A DNA stretch of 64,000 nucleotides, from contig CM059623.1 of the NCBI GenBank assembly GCA_030435675.1, positions 13,920,092-13,984,091 on the forward strand, given 5' to 3'. Source of the DNA: Steinernema hermaphroditum. Taxonomy: Eukaryota > Nematoda > Chromadorea > Rhabditida > Steinernematidae. The notes beneath the pieces are model-generated. The model ran no database searches and had not been told where the DNA came from. It was given only the letters and a program-made list of their open reading frames with translations. Position numbers and translations under genes: made by a program. Positions 36,703-47,598 of this stretch are shown here, in pieces (positions within the stretch are counted from its first letter, which is position 1; each line of letters begins with the position of its first letter).

Positions 36703-37926
36703 TTAAGTGAAGAGCACCGGAAGGTCGTCCTCGTTGTCGAGTAGATTCTTCGCTTGGTGCTCTGCCTCTCGCGCTGCGTTCTCCTTGGCCGAAGCTTCGC
36801 GTTCCTTCTTCTTGTTGGCTTGGATCTTCTTCATTCTGAAAATAACGACGATTTGAAAAGTGAACTGGGCCAGATATCTGCCTACCTGAAAAATTCTTCA
36901 CGCTCCATCTCGTCGAGCTCAGTAACGATATAGGTGAGAGTGTTTTCAATGCGCGGGATGATGACTAAAATATGAAATAAACAGAGTCATCGTATAGCCA
37001 AATAGCTCACCGTGCTCGATGGCGTTGACACGTCGGTTGGTGATCTTAATGGCTTCGTCAAGAGTGATGAAGCAAGTCTGCAGCGTGGCCAGCTCGACGA
37101 GCAGCTTGACGGCCTCCGCGTAGTTCCGCTTGAGTTTCGCGATGTTCGCGCCACCTTTTCCGAGACCCGTCAAGTCGTACGCATCGGGTCCGTCGTTGTA
37201 CGCTTCGAAGACGGGCAAGAAAACACCGACAACGTTTTCCTTCTTCATGCGGACGCGCACCTGGGCGCTGGAAACGTTCTGGATGACGGTGTGCGAGAAG
37301 TCGCCCGCGGTGAACTTCGCCTCAGCGAGGGAGAAGGCGGCCTCTCTCAGAACTTCGCCCATTTTCACTTTATTCTCAACAATCTTCTTGAGGATTTCGC
37401 GGAACCGGAGGTTCAAAGCGTCAGCCTTCTTCTTCAGCAGACTGTGACCCTTCTGCGCTCCCTTCAGACGCGTCTTCATGAGCGACTGCGCCCTAAAATT
37501 GACACAATTAATGTCTGGCCAGCAGTATCTATTTTGTTTTCAGATGTAAAGGTTCTGTTTCGAGTAAATCTGTTGATTTCTTTGATATATTTGAAGTATA
37601 ACCGAAGTTTGACGTCATATCATTGAAAATTAGACCGCTCAACATTCCTGCAGCGTCTGTAAATGTTTCTCTGTTGTCTACGTCTAGAAAACTATGTAGA
37701 TTCGTGTGAAAGTCTAGACAGAATGAACTGATGAACCAAACCGCTCAATATTTCCGCAGGAGCAAATGTGCTTTTCCTTCTACGTCTACAAGACATCTTT
37801 TTCGCTCATGTCTAGCCATCAAATGATGCCTTCTTCGATATTTTAGCCGTTTCATACATAAAAACCAAGATGAACTCACATTCGAGATGGGAAAATAGGG
37901 ATACGATCCTTGCCACCACCTGACAT
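36703..37926 (-). CDS. vha-14: V-type proton ATPase subunit D (central rotor stalk)
   Basis: Subunit D forms, with F, the rotor axle of the V1 sector that couples ATP hydrolysis to proton pumping. Exon 1, [16 protein letters not shown] (37926-37880), joins in phase to [20 protein letters not shown]. The body is nearly colinear with human ATP6V1[60 protein letters not shown] and [16 protein letters not shown]. The following exons give [20 protein letters not shown] and a coiled-coil [19 protein letters not shown], ending LPVLFT. About 255 residues. It is divergent from shugoshin with 545 bases between the start codons. Confidence 0.96.
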
Positions 37927-38471
37927 CTTGGCGTCTCTCGAGGTTCAGTCCCAAACCTGCAACAAATCACACTGTATGTACATAAAACCGACGGCGATCA
38001 CGATTTCCACGAACTCAGAACGCGAAAATCATATTTATTTCAACGCAAAATCATCATTATTCAGTCGGTCGTGCGCTCTTTGTGGCTCCGCCCACTCGGT
38101 CTCCGCGACGAAGGAGCGACGGACCGCTCAACTGAAGACCAACGATTGATCTACGCGGCGAGCACTCATTCAGGCACGACGCGCGAAATTTTGAAATGGC
38201 GGGTTTACACTGCTGGAACATCGCTCAGCAGTGGAATCGATTCCACTTGTGTAGAGAGCCAGGAATCCGAAGGGGATTCGGCGACGATCCTGCAGAGTTC
38301 TTGAGATGTCAAAGTGATGGAAACATCGCTTTCGCGTCAACGGTCACGAAACGATCTCCATGACTGCAGGAGTACCGTAGCGTTTGCGCGAACTGTGATG
38401 CTTTGAATGCGACGTTTGATTCGTCTGATTCTGCAACAGCAGGCGGGCGGAACTGTCTAGACTGTCTAGAC
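37927..38471. promoter_or_regulatory. divergent intergenic region vha-14 / shugoshin
   Basis: 545 bases between divergent ATGs, presumably holding both promoters. A doubled CTGTCTAGA palindrome unit (38455-38471) abuts the shugoshin ATG. Confidence 0.4.
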
Positions 38472-39951
38472 ATGGGCGACAAGGCAACCAAAACGGGCAT
38501 CACTGGGCTCGATCGGCTGCGGAAACAACACGAGGAGGCGAAGAAGAATGTTGTCAAAGGTATGTTCGTGCAGTATTATATGAAACTGTCTTTTTTTGCT
38601 AACTTGGAGAGCGCTCGGTGATGGTAGCGTTTTTGTTGACTAATAATCACGGCCGGAGAAACTAATCGATGTCAAGTTAAGCGATGTTTGACGTTATTTC
38701 ATCTCCGAAGCCAATATTATATCCCGGAGCCAAGATGGCTGCCATAAACCACAGGCAGACATTGACCGAGAACGGGATACACTCATTATCGCAAACTGAT
38801 TCCCATCAAATCCACTTAAGTCTTTTAATCCTTAAATGAAAACACATTTTCAGATGTTCTGGAGAAGAACGAAAAGTTCATCGAGGAGAATAGTAACGCC
38901 CGCCGTCAAGCAGCGTTCGATCGCTACCAGATCGGCCTTCTGGAGAAGGAGAACGCTCAGCTCACCCAACGACTTAACTGTTCGACCCCGGAGGAGATAG
39001 AAGCGATGATACAGTTCCGAGTGAATGAAACGTTGAAGGTGTGCTCTGTCGCTTGTCGTGTGCTAGTGCTTTATCTCTGTTTTGCAGAGGAAGTTGAGCC
39101 ACGTGGGAGCTGTCGTCCGCCGCACGGTGACAGTCCTGAATTCGTGCATGGAGCAGTTGAACGCGATTGCGTCAGACGTTGATAAGAGAGCACAGGAGTT
39201 GGAGAGACCTGAGGAGCGGGAGCTAAGAAGGATCAGCCAGTTTCGTGGGAAGTCTTCGAAGGTCGAAGGAGAAAAGAGGGCAAGAAGGGAGGCGTTTGAT
39301 CTACTGCCATCTGGTAAGGGATCATTGATCGAACGTGGACAACTGGTCCGTTCTCGATTTAGTCATGGAATCGCCCCTGTGTCGGGAACGGGAAAGCCCT
39401 GATCGGTACGACGAAGGTGGAGCTGTAACCGAAGAAGGCGGGGTGGTCGAAAACCAACTAGAAGGTGTGATGATTGTTTTTGTCGATGATATCACCTGTT
39501 TCCTCTTTTAGCCGTTTCCGGCTCGTTGCGCGACTGCCTTGCCTCTGTCGCTGATGCTCTGTCAACAGCGTCGAAAGATCAGGAATCGTGCGGAGACGAA
39601 GAAGAAGATTTGGATGCCCTGTCAACCACTATAACTGTCCGCTCGAAAACCCGTTCCCGCCAAACGAAGAAAGATCGACCAGCGTCCAGGAGCTCCTTCA
39701 GAACATCAAAAAGCCCCGTAGAGTCGATATCCAGTGAATCGCCCGAAAGCTCCCGAACCGTCAGCCCATGCGAAAACCTCGAAAACATTAAACCCATCGA
39801 TAATGAGCCCGACAGATCAGAGATCATGCGAGAAAGATCGGCAACACCGGCGGAGTCGGACGGAAACGGTCGGCGCAAACGGGCGGCCGCCACTAAAATA
39901 AGATCGTTCAAAGAGCCGAGTTTGGTTACCAAAATGAGGCGATCAAAATAA
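38472..39951 (+). CDS. sgo-1: shugoshin, protector of centromeric cohesion
   Basis: Shugoshin recruits PP2A to protect cohesin at centromeres. Four exons (38472-38559, 38854-39038, 39088-39313, 39512-39951) join in phase to 312 residues. The N-terminal 120 residues are a predicted coiled coil (LRKQHEEAKKNVVKDVLEKN, LLEKENAQLTQRL), as in the dimerisation/PP2A-binding region. The middle is Ser/Arg/Glu-rich and disordered. The C-terminus carries the shugoshin motif KIRSFKEPSLVTKMRR (human YKEPTLASKLRR), which binds phosphorylated H2A in other species. Only these two ends are conserved, as is usual. An in-frame upstream ATG at 38403 would add 23 residues encoded partly by a GTCTAGAC repeat; I prefer the ATG at 38472. 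Confidence 0.85.
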
Positions 39952-40408
39952 CATAAGATAAAGTGGTGTACTTTCCGTGTGAGCAGGTTAAATCGCACTG
40001 ATCAGTGATCGTGGGAGTCAGTTGTTCTCGAAGATTTTTTCTTTTCATTTATAACGCGTGACCGCGACTTGTTCTCCCCGGCGAGCTCAAGCACAGCGAC
40101 GAAGCGGCGCGCCACCGATGACGCGTGTGTCTGTTGGTCGATGGCAGCCGATAGACGGCTGTCTCTCCAAATTTTATATTTTCGCTCGGTTGTCCAGCTC
40201 GTTCAGATTAGTGCATCGTTCGTTGGACTGGCGAGGATGCCGACTTGTGTTCCTTCTCCGTCATTTTTTCTCATCGACACGTACTGCTGCTTCGCGTTCC
40301 GCACGTAAACAGCCGCATCGTGCTATTTATTGTGCCGATTTCAGGTAACCGCGGTTGCAAATCGGCCGCTTATCTCGTTGTCCAACCCGACTCGACAAAC
40401 CACTGACC
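39952..40408 (+). other. intergenic, shugoshin to MMADHC
   Basis: 457 bases, with an acceptor-like GATTTCAG near 40345 that may receive a 5'-UTR exon or a spliced leader for the next gene. No further gene seen. Confidence 0.45.
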
Positions 40409-42162
40409 ATGTCGCTCGGAAACCGCTCTCTGAAGGTATGTTTCGCGATTATGTGCTGAATTGATGAGCTGTGGAATCCTGTTTCAGAATGTTCGACAGC
40501 TCAACACGAGCCTTCGTTCGTTCTCCGCGCTTCCGCGCCAAGTTCAGCCGGCTATTATCTTCGTCGATAATGCGGAAAAGAGTAAGTTGTTTTTCTTAGC
40601 ATTTGGCATGGCCATTTGGCATGACCTTGTGATGGATATATCGCGAGCAAATGATAATACGGACAACCATTGGGCAGATAATCAGATGATGCAAGCGATC
40701 AGCGTGTATGTCGTAGCCGAATGAGAATGTTGAACGGCAGTCTGAAAGTTGCAGCCGATTGTCCGGCAGGGATCAAGACCGTTTGGGCTACAGAATGTCT
40801 GAAATTGACGGGTTCAGATGCACTTTAATGCATCTCTCGCTAGTGAGCGCTTAGATCACTCGTACTTACTAGAGCGCACCTATTTAACGTGCCCATCGCC
40901 GTTCCTTGTTGGGGCGATTCCATGACGGAACGCGTAAGAATGACGCAAGGTCGCTCGCTATGTGCGATCAGTATAAAGAACGCAAGGGATACCCTGTCTC
41001 CCACTACTGTCCACCGTTGACATCATCATGTTCATTGCAGAGCGTCAAAACAACCTGCTCGGACCCAACAACTCGCAGTTCCCATTCCCGGGCGATGTGG
41101 CGTCATCGATCGTGTACAATGCCGGGAGCAATAACATGAGCGCTCAGCCTTCAATCACCGACAGTCAGAAGCCCAAGGAGTATCGCACCACGTCGGTGTC
41201 CACGCTCCTGGACGAGTCTGTGAACGCCATCAAATCGGCGCCCGAATACAACCCGGAGGTTTTGCTCGCGGAGATGGCCAGCCCGCTCACAGAAGAAGTC
41301 GAGGTGAAGACGCTCGACTGTCCTCGTTTGCTGCGCAAAGACTTGAAGCACCTGTTCCCGAACATCGACTTCAAAGAGCGCGATGTTACCGTTCTGAACA
41401 TCACACAGAAGACTGAAAGCGATATGAGCGCCTGGTCACCCATGATGGACATGGAGCGCATGCAGCTGACTTCTGGAGTACGTTGCCACTATTTAACTCG
41501 CTTTATATCTCTTCATTTAGTTTATCCAATCTGCCACATCGATTTGCTCCTCTCTCCAGCAGTTCGGCTACTGGGCCGACTTCATCGATCCTTCTTCGGG
41601 TCGTCCGGTATGATTTAAGCTTTGTGAACGTATTTTGAGTGATGCATGTTGTAGTATCTTGGAAACTTCACCAACGCTACCCTGTTCGAGACAGATGAAC
41701 GCTACAAGACTATGGGATTCCAAATCGAGGATCTTGGATGTTGCAAGGTACTACTTTTACAGAAGTTCGACCCATATCAGGTCAAGGGGTATTCAGCTAG
41801 TGTGGATGTGTTTAAAGTTCCTTTGAATCTGAGGACAGTGTCATTTTGTCGACTTGTTCAGAACAAATTTCGATGTAGTGGAGCTTAAATGGATTCACAC
41901 AAGACACAAATATCACAAATCGTGGTCCGTATACAAGCATCCACTGGATTGAATGCGAGAACCTTTTTGCACGATTCAGTAATCCATTGTTTTGAATATT
42001 TTCCACATAACAACTATGGAAATCCTCTGTTTACATCGTTCATTTCAGGTTCTTCGCCACATCCTCTGGGGAACGAAGGCTTTCGTCGGAACGATCTTTA
42101 CGGACGCTCCTCTCGACTGCGAGATCCTCGCCGATATTGTCACCAAGATCAACAAGGATTAG
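40409..42162 (+). CDS. mmad-1: MMADHC (cblD), cobalamin trafficking protein
   Basis: MMADHC directs cobalamin from MMACHC to cytosolic methionine synthase or mitochondrial methylmalonyl-CoA mutase. Six exons (40409-40435, 40488-40581, 41041-41477, 41521-41607, 41655-41747, 42049-42162) join in phase to 283 residues (human 296). The N-terminus, [20 protein letters not shown], is Arg/Ser-rich and acid-free, like a mitochondrial leader. The folded domain matches strongly: [70 protein letters not shown] and [20 protein letters not shown]. Gene length and order of blocks are normal. All three neighbours 38.5-43.4 kb are on the same strand, with gaps of about 450 bases. Confidence 0.96.
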
Positions 42163-42604
42163 ATAATAGAACATTTGCACCTGTGACCCGTATTGTATGT
42201 ACATAGATTCCCTCCACACCTTGCAACGACGTCGTTTACGGTCGGCGCCTCCCGGTGGACAAAGTACACAAATGAACACTTCCGGAATGTCCCTTGTCTT
42301 TCCACCTTTCCACATAGGTTGAAAGCATTTTGCACGTTCGATCGCGATCGATATGAGAGCGATGGCGCCGTCGGAGGGCAGCAGCGCGAAAGAACAAGAA
42401 ATCGCTCAAAGGCACTTTGTTCGCAACATAAATCGCGGAGAAATTGTAGTTTCCGCGTGAGATAGGGAATCGGCACCTGCTCGGCTTCGTAGGCGCGCTT
42501 AACCCGCGCGCCCGCTTATCACAGAAGCGCCGGGCAAAGAGCGGCACCCGCGGCACTTCATATAATGCATAATAATTACTGCCGTGTTCGGTGTGTGCTT
42601 ACAG
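42163..42604 (+). other. intergenic, nothing recognised
   Basis: 442 bases after MMADHC. Minus-strand ORFs here are shadows; no gene seen. Confidence 0.5.
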
Positions 42605-43421
42605 ATGGCGTCCATTGTCGACGACGACCGCCTCTTTCTCTTTTTGGCCGTCGTCGCCTTCTGCAATCTCGTTCCTCTCGTCGCCTTCTTCGCGTACCTG
42701 ATCGCCTCGTCGTTTGTCATCGTCGCCACCGCTCTTCTCGCCGAAGGTATGCGTGATCTTTAATCGCGGTTTCTTCGGCGGAGCACTGAACTCTCGGCGA
42801 ACCGGGCATAACCCTTTCGAAAAGCAATTGACAAATCGATTTTCGGCAAAGTGGAATGAGACTCAACATTCACACACTTGGTTCAGGTAGCTGATCCAGG
42901 CCACACGCAAAGATGCTGTCACAGTAAACATTAAACGTCGTCTGGAAATTCTGTTTAGACTGCATGTTCTGTCTAAACTTCCAGACTCTGGAATCCTGAG
43001 TAGATGCCTGTGCTAGGTGCCAGACTGTCTAAACAGTTCGGACTTCGAGAGTCCTTTGTTTAGGGCTGTTGTGGGGCTCCCTTATCGGTTTTTGAGGCTA
43101 CTTAGTGATACGGTAGTTTCTAGAGCGATGACAGTCGTGTTTTCTTCCTTTCCTTCTAATCCTTCCATTTCAGTGCTAAGTCTAATCTTCGGACTTGCCG
43201 TCTTCGTGCCCATCTTCACCTTTTCGACACTGTCAGCCTTCGTCATCACCGGAATGATCATTCTAGTCCGAGCCTTTCTCGACAAAACAACGAAAAAGGA
43301 GACATCGTCCACATCCAGGGAGCCGCCACCTCTTCCAACACCGTCACCTCCACCGCGAGCGCCACAATCACCGTCGCTTCCGTCCGATTGGGAGTGGCAA
43401 CCGTCGAAAAAATACAATTAG
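42605..43421 (+). CDS. 129-residue hydrophobic protein, possibly promethin/LDAF1-like
   Basis: Two exons (42605-42746, 43174-43421) join in phase. The first 85 residues are a near-continuous hydrophobic region, FLFLAVVAFCNLVPLVAFFA, IASSFVIVATALLAEVLSLI, then FGLAVFVPIFTF and FVITGMIILVRAF, forming about four membrane segments or hairpins. The tail is basic, then Ser/Pro-rich (REPPPLPTPSPPPRAP), ending WEWQPSKKYN. Promethin/LDAF1, the seipin partner at lipid-droplet sites, has this four-segment hydrophobic plan and size, but I see no decisive motif. It could equally be an unrelated nematode membrane protein. The 427-bp intron contains GTCTAAAC/GTTTAGAC words (42956-43035). The gene is real judging from phase-matched splicing and even codon use. 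Confidence 0.6.
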
Positions 43422-43867
43422 AGCTTTCACCTCAGTCGATTTATGTTTATCTACGGGTTCTGACAGTGACTCAACGTCACTTAAATGTAATAAAGTCAAG
43501 GGAATTGTTCGCCGAAGACAGTGGAGACAAAAATCCTGAGTCACACTTTACACGATTTACACGATTTTTACACGATTTATCTTCCCGAATCAACGGCTTA
43601 CGCCGTGCAGGACGTCTCATAAATGCACAAAGAACAACAAAGTCACACCGTAGCCGCTGATTTTCTTCTGGTTTCGGTGGAGCAGACGAATCCGAAGAGA
43701 ATCCAGCGTTCCCATCAGTATGCGCGGGCGTCGAAGTCGTGAAGAGTTGATTCCGGAAGTGGCGCGGCGGCGGAGAACAGCGAACGGAACGGAGGGGCAT
43801 CTTCGGTTCGGCTGGCGGCGCGGACTTCGGAGTTGCAACGCTTCTTCGGCTTCTCTGGCGCGGGTAG
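43422..43867. other. intergenic with short tandem repeat
   Basis: A short imperfect tandem of TTTACACGA (43550-43580). A minus-strand 134-residue ORF (43477-43881) is Arg/Pro-rich and partly overlaps the repeat below; I do not call it a gene. Confidence 0.45.
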
Positions 43868-44110
43868 AGTCGGGCGGTCATGACGAGCTTCTTGGCGAGA
43901 CGGTGGAACTACGGCTCCCTGGTGTTCCAGGCCTTCTGGGAGCCGGGGCGATCATTGCGCCAACAGCGACGGCCGAGAACGACCGCTCACTTAACTCATT
44001 CGGCTCAGACAGCCTCAGAGAGAGAGCGAGTGGACGACCCGACCGATCGCTGGGGGCACAAATGAAAGACCCTTGAAATGTGATGAAATGAAATGAAATG
44101 AAATGAAAAA
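43868..44110 (+). repeat. SINE-like dispersed repeat, copy 3 (most complete)
   Basis: Runs from GTCGGGCGGTCATGACG through GAACTACGGCTCCCTGG, CATTGCGCC, CGGCCGAGAACGACCGCTC and a GAGAGAGAGCGAGTGGACG block to GGGCACAAATGAAAGACC. It ends in a (GAAAT)n tail and an A-run. The simple 3' tail and dispersed 5'-truncated relatives suggest retroposition. CCTGG-TGTT-CCAGG can form a hairpin. Confidence 0.75.
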
Positions 44111-44433
44111 AAAGACTCAGTCACACTTTAAACTTAATGGTAAACAGGAAATCGAGGAATAGACGTTTGGGAAGACGTGAAGTTTCGTAGAGCGATGGGT
44201 GGCCGTGCCCGAGCCGGTTCCGCCGCTTTGTTGTAAAGTAAGAGTAGATAAACACAAGACGTATTTAAGGTGGAACGGGTTCCCCTGGAGCGCCATACTA
44301 TTGACGGCAGCTATATTTGGGTTGGCAACGTTGATTTGTTCGCGCTAAAAAGCTTGTATTTGCGAGTTTTTAGTCTGCTTCTCATGTAGATCAGCTGACG
44401 ATCATAGTGTATGACACTCGGTGCTTCTTTGCC

Positions 44434-44506
44434 GCCCGGTTAGCTCAGTCGCTAGAGCACCAGACTCTTAATTTGGCTGTCGCGGGCTCGAGTCCCGCAT
44501 CGGGCT
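44434..44506 (+). tRNA. tRNA-Lys (CTT), diverged, possibly a pseudogene
   Basis: It is 73 bases long with an intact acceptor stem (GCCCGGT/ATCGGGC) and the CTCTTAA anticodon loop. Against the copy at 47599 it differs at G19 (now C), one anticodon-stem base (giving G-U), T54 in the T-loop (now C) and a base near the 3' side of the T-stem. The B box reads GGCTCGAGTC instead of GGTTCGAGCC. These are invariant or promoter positions, so function is doubtful. Confidence 0.7.
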
Positions 44507-44536
44507 AATCATTTTGCTTTTTCAGTTACCAAAGTC

Positions 44537-45038
44537 ATGAGAGTGAACATCTACCGGAAATACACTCTGTATTCCGTCTACCTCGTCCTCATTGGCCTTT
44601 CCACTGCGGCCTCAGCCTTTCGAACCCAGAGCGCCGCTGTCAAAGGAGTGCTGATGTGCGGAGATAAACCGCTGGTCAACACGAAAGTGAAGCTTTGGGA
44701 TAACGACGCTGGGCCCGACCTCGACGACCTTCTCGAAGAAGGACACACAGACGGCCAGGGCCAATTCCATCTCTCAGGCCACACCTCCGAACTCACTACT
44801 ATAGACCCTATCCTGAAAATTTATCACGATTGCGACGATGGAATCATGGTATTAATTTTTTATCCACTGCATACATCTATTAATTGCTTTTTAGCCCTGT
44901 CAACGCAAAGTATCGTTCATCATCCCTGATTCATATGTCTCAAGTGGAGCTACTCCTTCAAAGGTTTTCGACATCGGCACTGTAAATATGCAGATCATCT
45001 TCAAAAGCGAGGAACGCGACTGCTTGAATCGGGCGTAA
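44537..45038 (+). CDS. transthyretin-like family (TTL/TTR) secreted protein
   Basis: Nematode TTR-like proteins are small secreted beta-sandwich proteins. Two exons (44537-44848, 44895-45038; 46-bp intron) give 151 residues. A signal peptide, YSVYLVLIGLSTAASA, follows a short basic start. Then come the family blocks AAVKGVLMCGDKPLVNTKVKLWD, DLDDLLEEGHTDGQGQFHLSGHTSE and DPILKIYHDC, and after the intron PCQRKVSFIIPDSYV and an end near RDCLNRA. Four conserved Cys (in LMCGD, YHDCDD, PCQRK and RDCL) fit two disulfides. AATAAA occurs about 35 bases past the stop. Individual ligands of these proteins are mostly unknown (TTR-52 bridges apoptotic cells in C. elegans). Confidence 0.93.
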
Positions 45039-45177
45039 TCAACATTGCCCACAAGACATGTACACTTAATAAGCCAAATAAACGTGTTCGCACTTTAAAC
45101 ATTGACATATTGCATTTTACTATAAACAATTACTATTCTTACACAACCCTACAATGAATAAGAAATAATAACGCACC

Positions 45178-46022
45178 TTAGGGCATGTACTTCAAACATT
45201 CCTTTGGACTGCAATCCCGAGTCAACACGTCTGTGTCGATGTGAACGTAGTAGTTATCGCGTGGCATTTTGCGGATCCTGTAGCAGCCTGTCGCGTTTTT
45301 GTCAGGATACGTCAATGGGTTCTTGTAGAAGCATTCGGTCCAAGTCGTAAATGACGACAAAGGGACAGCACATCTAAAAAGAGAGAGAGATCTAACTTCT
45401 GTAGATATCACTAAGCACGCACCTTGGAGTGTTGCAGGGCACACTCTCCGTCATCGATTCCACATTCGGTGGACACTTCTTGTACTTGTCGCCCCGAGAG
45501 TGCACCACCTTGTCGGGAACCACATGTCGCGTCCGTGTGGGATATTTCACCGTTCCGTCTTCCTGCACCGTTGCACACTTCGCGCTGCAAACCGTCCACT
45601 CACTCCACGCGTAGAGACACGGTCGATCCTGGCTCAGTTCACGGTTGATCTTCAAAGAACGAAGAACTTGGTGGGAAAAAGTGGCGGGCACTTACGGTGA
45701 CTTGATTGAAAATGTACCAGGCGAAGAATCCGACCGTAGCCGAGAAGAGCACGAGGTTCAGAAGTGTCAGGATGAAGTTGAGGATGGCGAAGTAGCGGAC
45801 GCGTCTGTTGCGCACCAGTGGTGTGATGCGGCGATACCACGTGGAGATGCGGCCGGCCTTCATGGCGGACGCATGGGGATCTTCGTCGTGCTCGGAGACA
45901 TCCGAAAGTTCCGCTGTGTTCTGCCCAACCACTTCCTGGTTCACATCTTCGGTGATGGTTTGGTCGTTAACCGCGTCATCCGGCGGCACTCCTTCGTTCA
46001 CGTTGAATTCCATTCCTGACAT
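45178..46022 (-). CDS. single-pass membrane protein with an extracellular thrombospondin type-1 repeat
   Basis: Three exons. Exon 1 (46022 to about 45693) encodes an acidic cytoplasmic region of about 75 residues, a basic stretch WYRRITPLVRNRRVRYF, and one membrane segment, FILTLLNLVLFSATVGFFAW (about residues 80-102). There is no signal peptide, so a type II (N-in) topology is expected. Exon 2 begins INRELSQDRPCLY and contains the TSP1 core WSEWTVCSAKC and MTESVPCNTPRC. Exon 3 gives a Cys-containing C-terminus, TWTECFYKNPLTYPD to CLKYMP. Similar small TSP1 membrane proteins occur in nematodes (MIG-21 is one with TSP1 repeats), but I cannot assign orthology. Confidence 0.8.
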
Positions 46023-46279
46023 CACGGAGAGCAGCCGCTTCGGAGAGATTCAAAATTGAACTGATCGCCGACCGCCGCTCCCTCGCGCTTTTGAAATGCA
46101 AATGGAGACGTAGACAGATCCTGTAGACATAGACAACCGGTCTGAAATGGAGCGATACGTGCAAAATGCAAAAAATGTTCGTCTAGACCATGCTTGCTCC
46201 TGCTGGAGATGGATCAGCTTCATTCAGCGCTCTTCACTCATTTCGATCGGCCATCTCCGGGAGCGTCAGCTGCGCTACC

Positions 46280-47500
46280 ATGGCGTTTCTTCTACGCCAC
46301 TGCGAACAACAACTGACAGATTCAAGCGAAGCTTCCGGTACGTTCCTGCAACACTTGCAACGATTACGTAAATGCGTTCTCTTCAGGAGCTGCAGCTGCA
46401 GCGGACGCGGAGAGCGCTGGAACACCCGGAGATCAGTACGAGAATCTGGCAGCAATCGTTGCTCAAACACCGAAAGCAGGAGATGTTGGTAAGGATGCTT
46501 CGCAACCAGCAACCACGTCGGCAGACAGTGGTAACAGTAAGTACCATATCGTTGGAAAAAAAACGTCTTATTTCGATATGCGCAGAAAACGTTGATGGTC
46601 CCAAAGATCCAGAAAGCGAGGGTAGTAGCAGTGACAGTGAGAACGAAGAAAAGAAAGCGAAGGATGACGATAAATTGAAGAAGAAAAAGAAAAAGAAGAA
46701 GAGGGATACCGAGAGGAAAAAGACGAGGACATGCCAAACGAAGGATTGTGAGGATGAAAACGATCGGAAGAAAAAGAAGAGGCACGATAAGGAATCGGAT
46801 AGAATCAAGTCTAAGCGTGAATCAGACGAGGAGAAGGATCGATACAAGAAGAAACACCGCGACAAAGAGGAAGAACGGCGTACAAAAAGGAAGAAGTCGA
46901 AGTTGCACGTAAACGACGACGATCGCGATGCGGATAGGAAAGGTACGAAGTTACGCCTAAAAGACGAAGACACGGACAGAAAGAGGCAGAAGCCCGACGA
47001 CGACGAAGACGATGAGGGTACCAACAAGAAAAAGCGACCGGAGGAGGATCGGAAGGGTAGCGATAAGAAGAATTACGATAAAGTGTTGAAGAAAAGCAAA
47101 AAACCGAAGAAAAATCAAGGTGACGAAGAAATAGGGAAAGATCGTGCGTCGAAGGGGAAGATGTCAACGCTGACGGCGAATTCAGAACGAAGCGACGACG
47201 AATCGGATAGTGCAGACATTAAGAAGCCAAGCGGTTGCTGCAATCGAACGATGGATGAAGCCCATTGCTCCTGTGCAGAACAGAAGAGGGACCAATGTGG
47301 ATGTCACCGTCATCATCGTCATAAACAGTCGCAACTTCGGAAGAAGACCGGTAGCCGTAATCATCGGAAGGACGGTAAGAAGCCGACGACGAGAGATGTA
47401 AGGAGTCAATTGTGATTACAGTAATTTGAATGACTTATTTCAGGAAGACCGACCGAATGAGAAGCGCTCGAAAATTGATAAAAGCAAAAGTCGGAAGTAG
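46280..47500 (+). CDS. Lys/Arg/Glu-rich charged protein with a Cys/His cluster, unrecognised
   Basis: Four exons (46280-46337, 46387-46536, 46586 to about 47400, 47444-47500) join in phase to about 360 residues. The N-terminus, MAFLLRHCEQQLTDSSE, leads into an Ala-rich segment with ENLAAIVAQTPKAGD. The middle (about residues 85-290) is an extended run of Lys, Arg, Asp and Glu with dozens of KKKK/DRKR blocks, like the disordered regions of splicing or chromatin factors, and probably nuclear. Near the C-terminus is a compact cluster, CCNRTMDEAHCSCAEQ and CGCHRHHRHK, which could bind metal. The end RPNEKRSKIDKSKSRK resembles a nuclear-localisation signal. I recognise no family. The body is not simply repeat-derived; splice phases agree. 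Confidence 0.7.
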
Positions 47501-47598
47501 GAGAAGGCCGATTTGTAGTTTTGCTGCTTTCACATTGTGCTCTGTGAAGTAAAACACTTGATTGCGCTATAATCAAGTAGTCTGTCAAAGTAGTCGGC

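Noticed and set aside
43477..43881. 134-residue Arg/Pro-rich minus-strand ORF
   Set aside because: Its 5' end lies in the SINE-like repeat region and nothing in it resembles a known protein.
46383..47027. 214-residue Ser/Phe-rich minus-strand ORF
   Set aside because: It is the antisense shadow of the Lys/Glu-rich gene on the plus strand.
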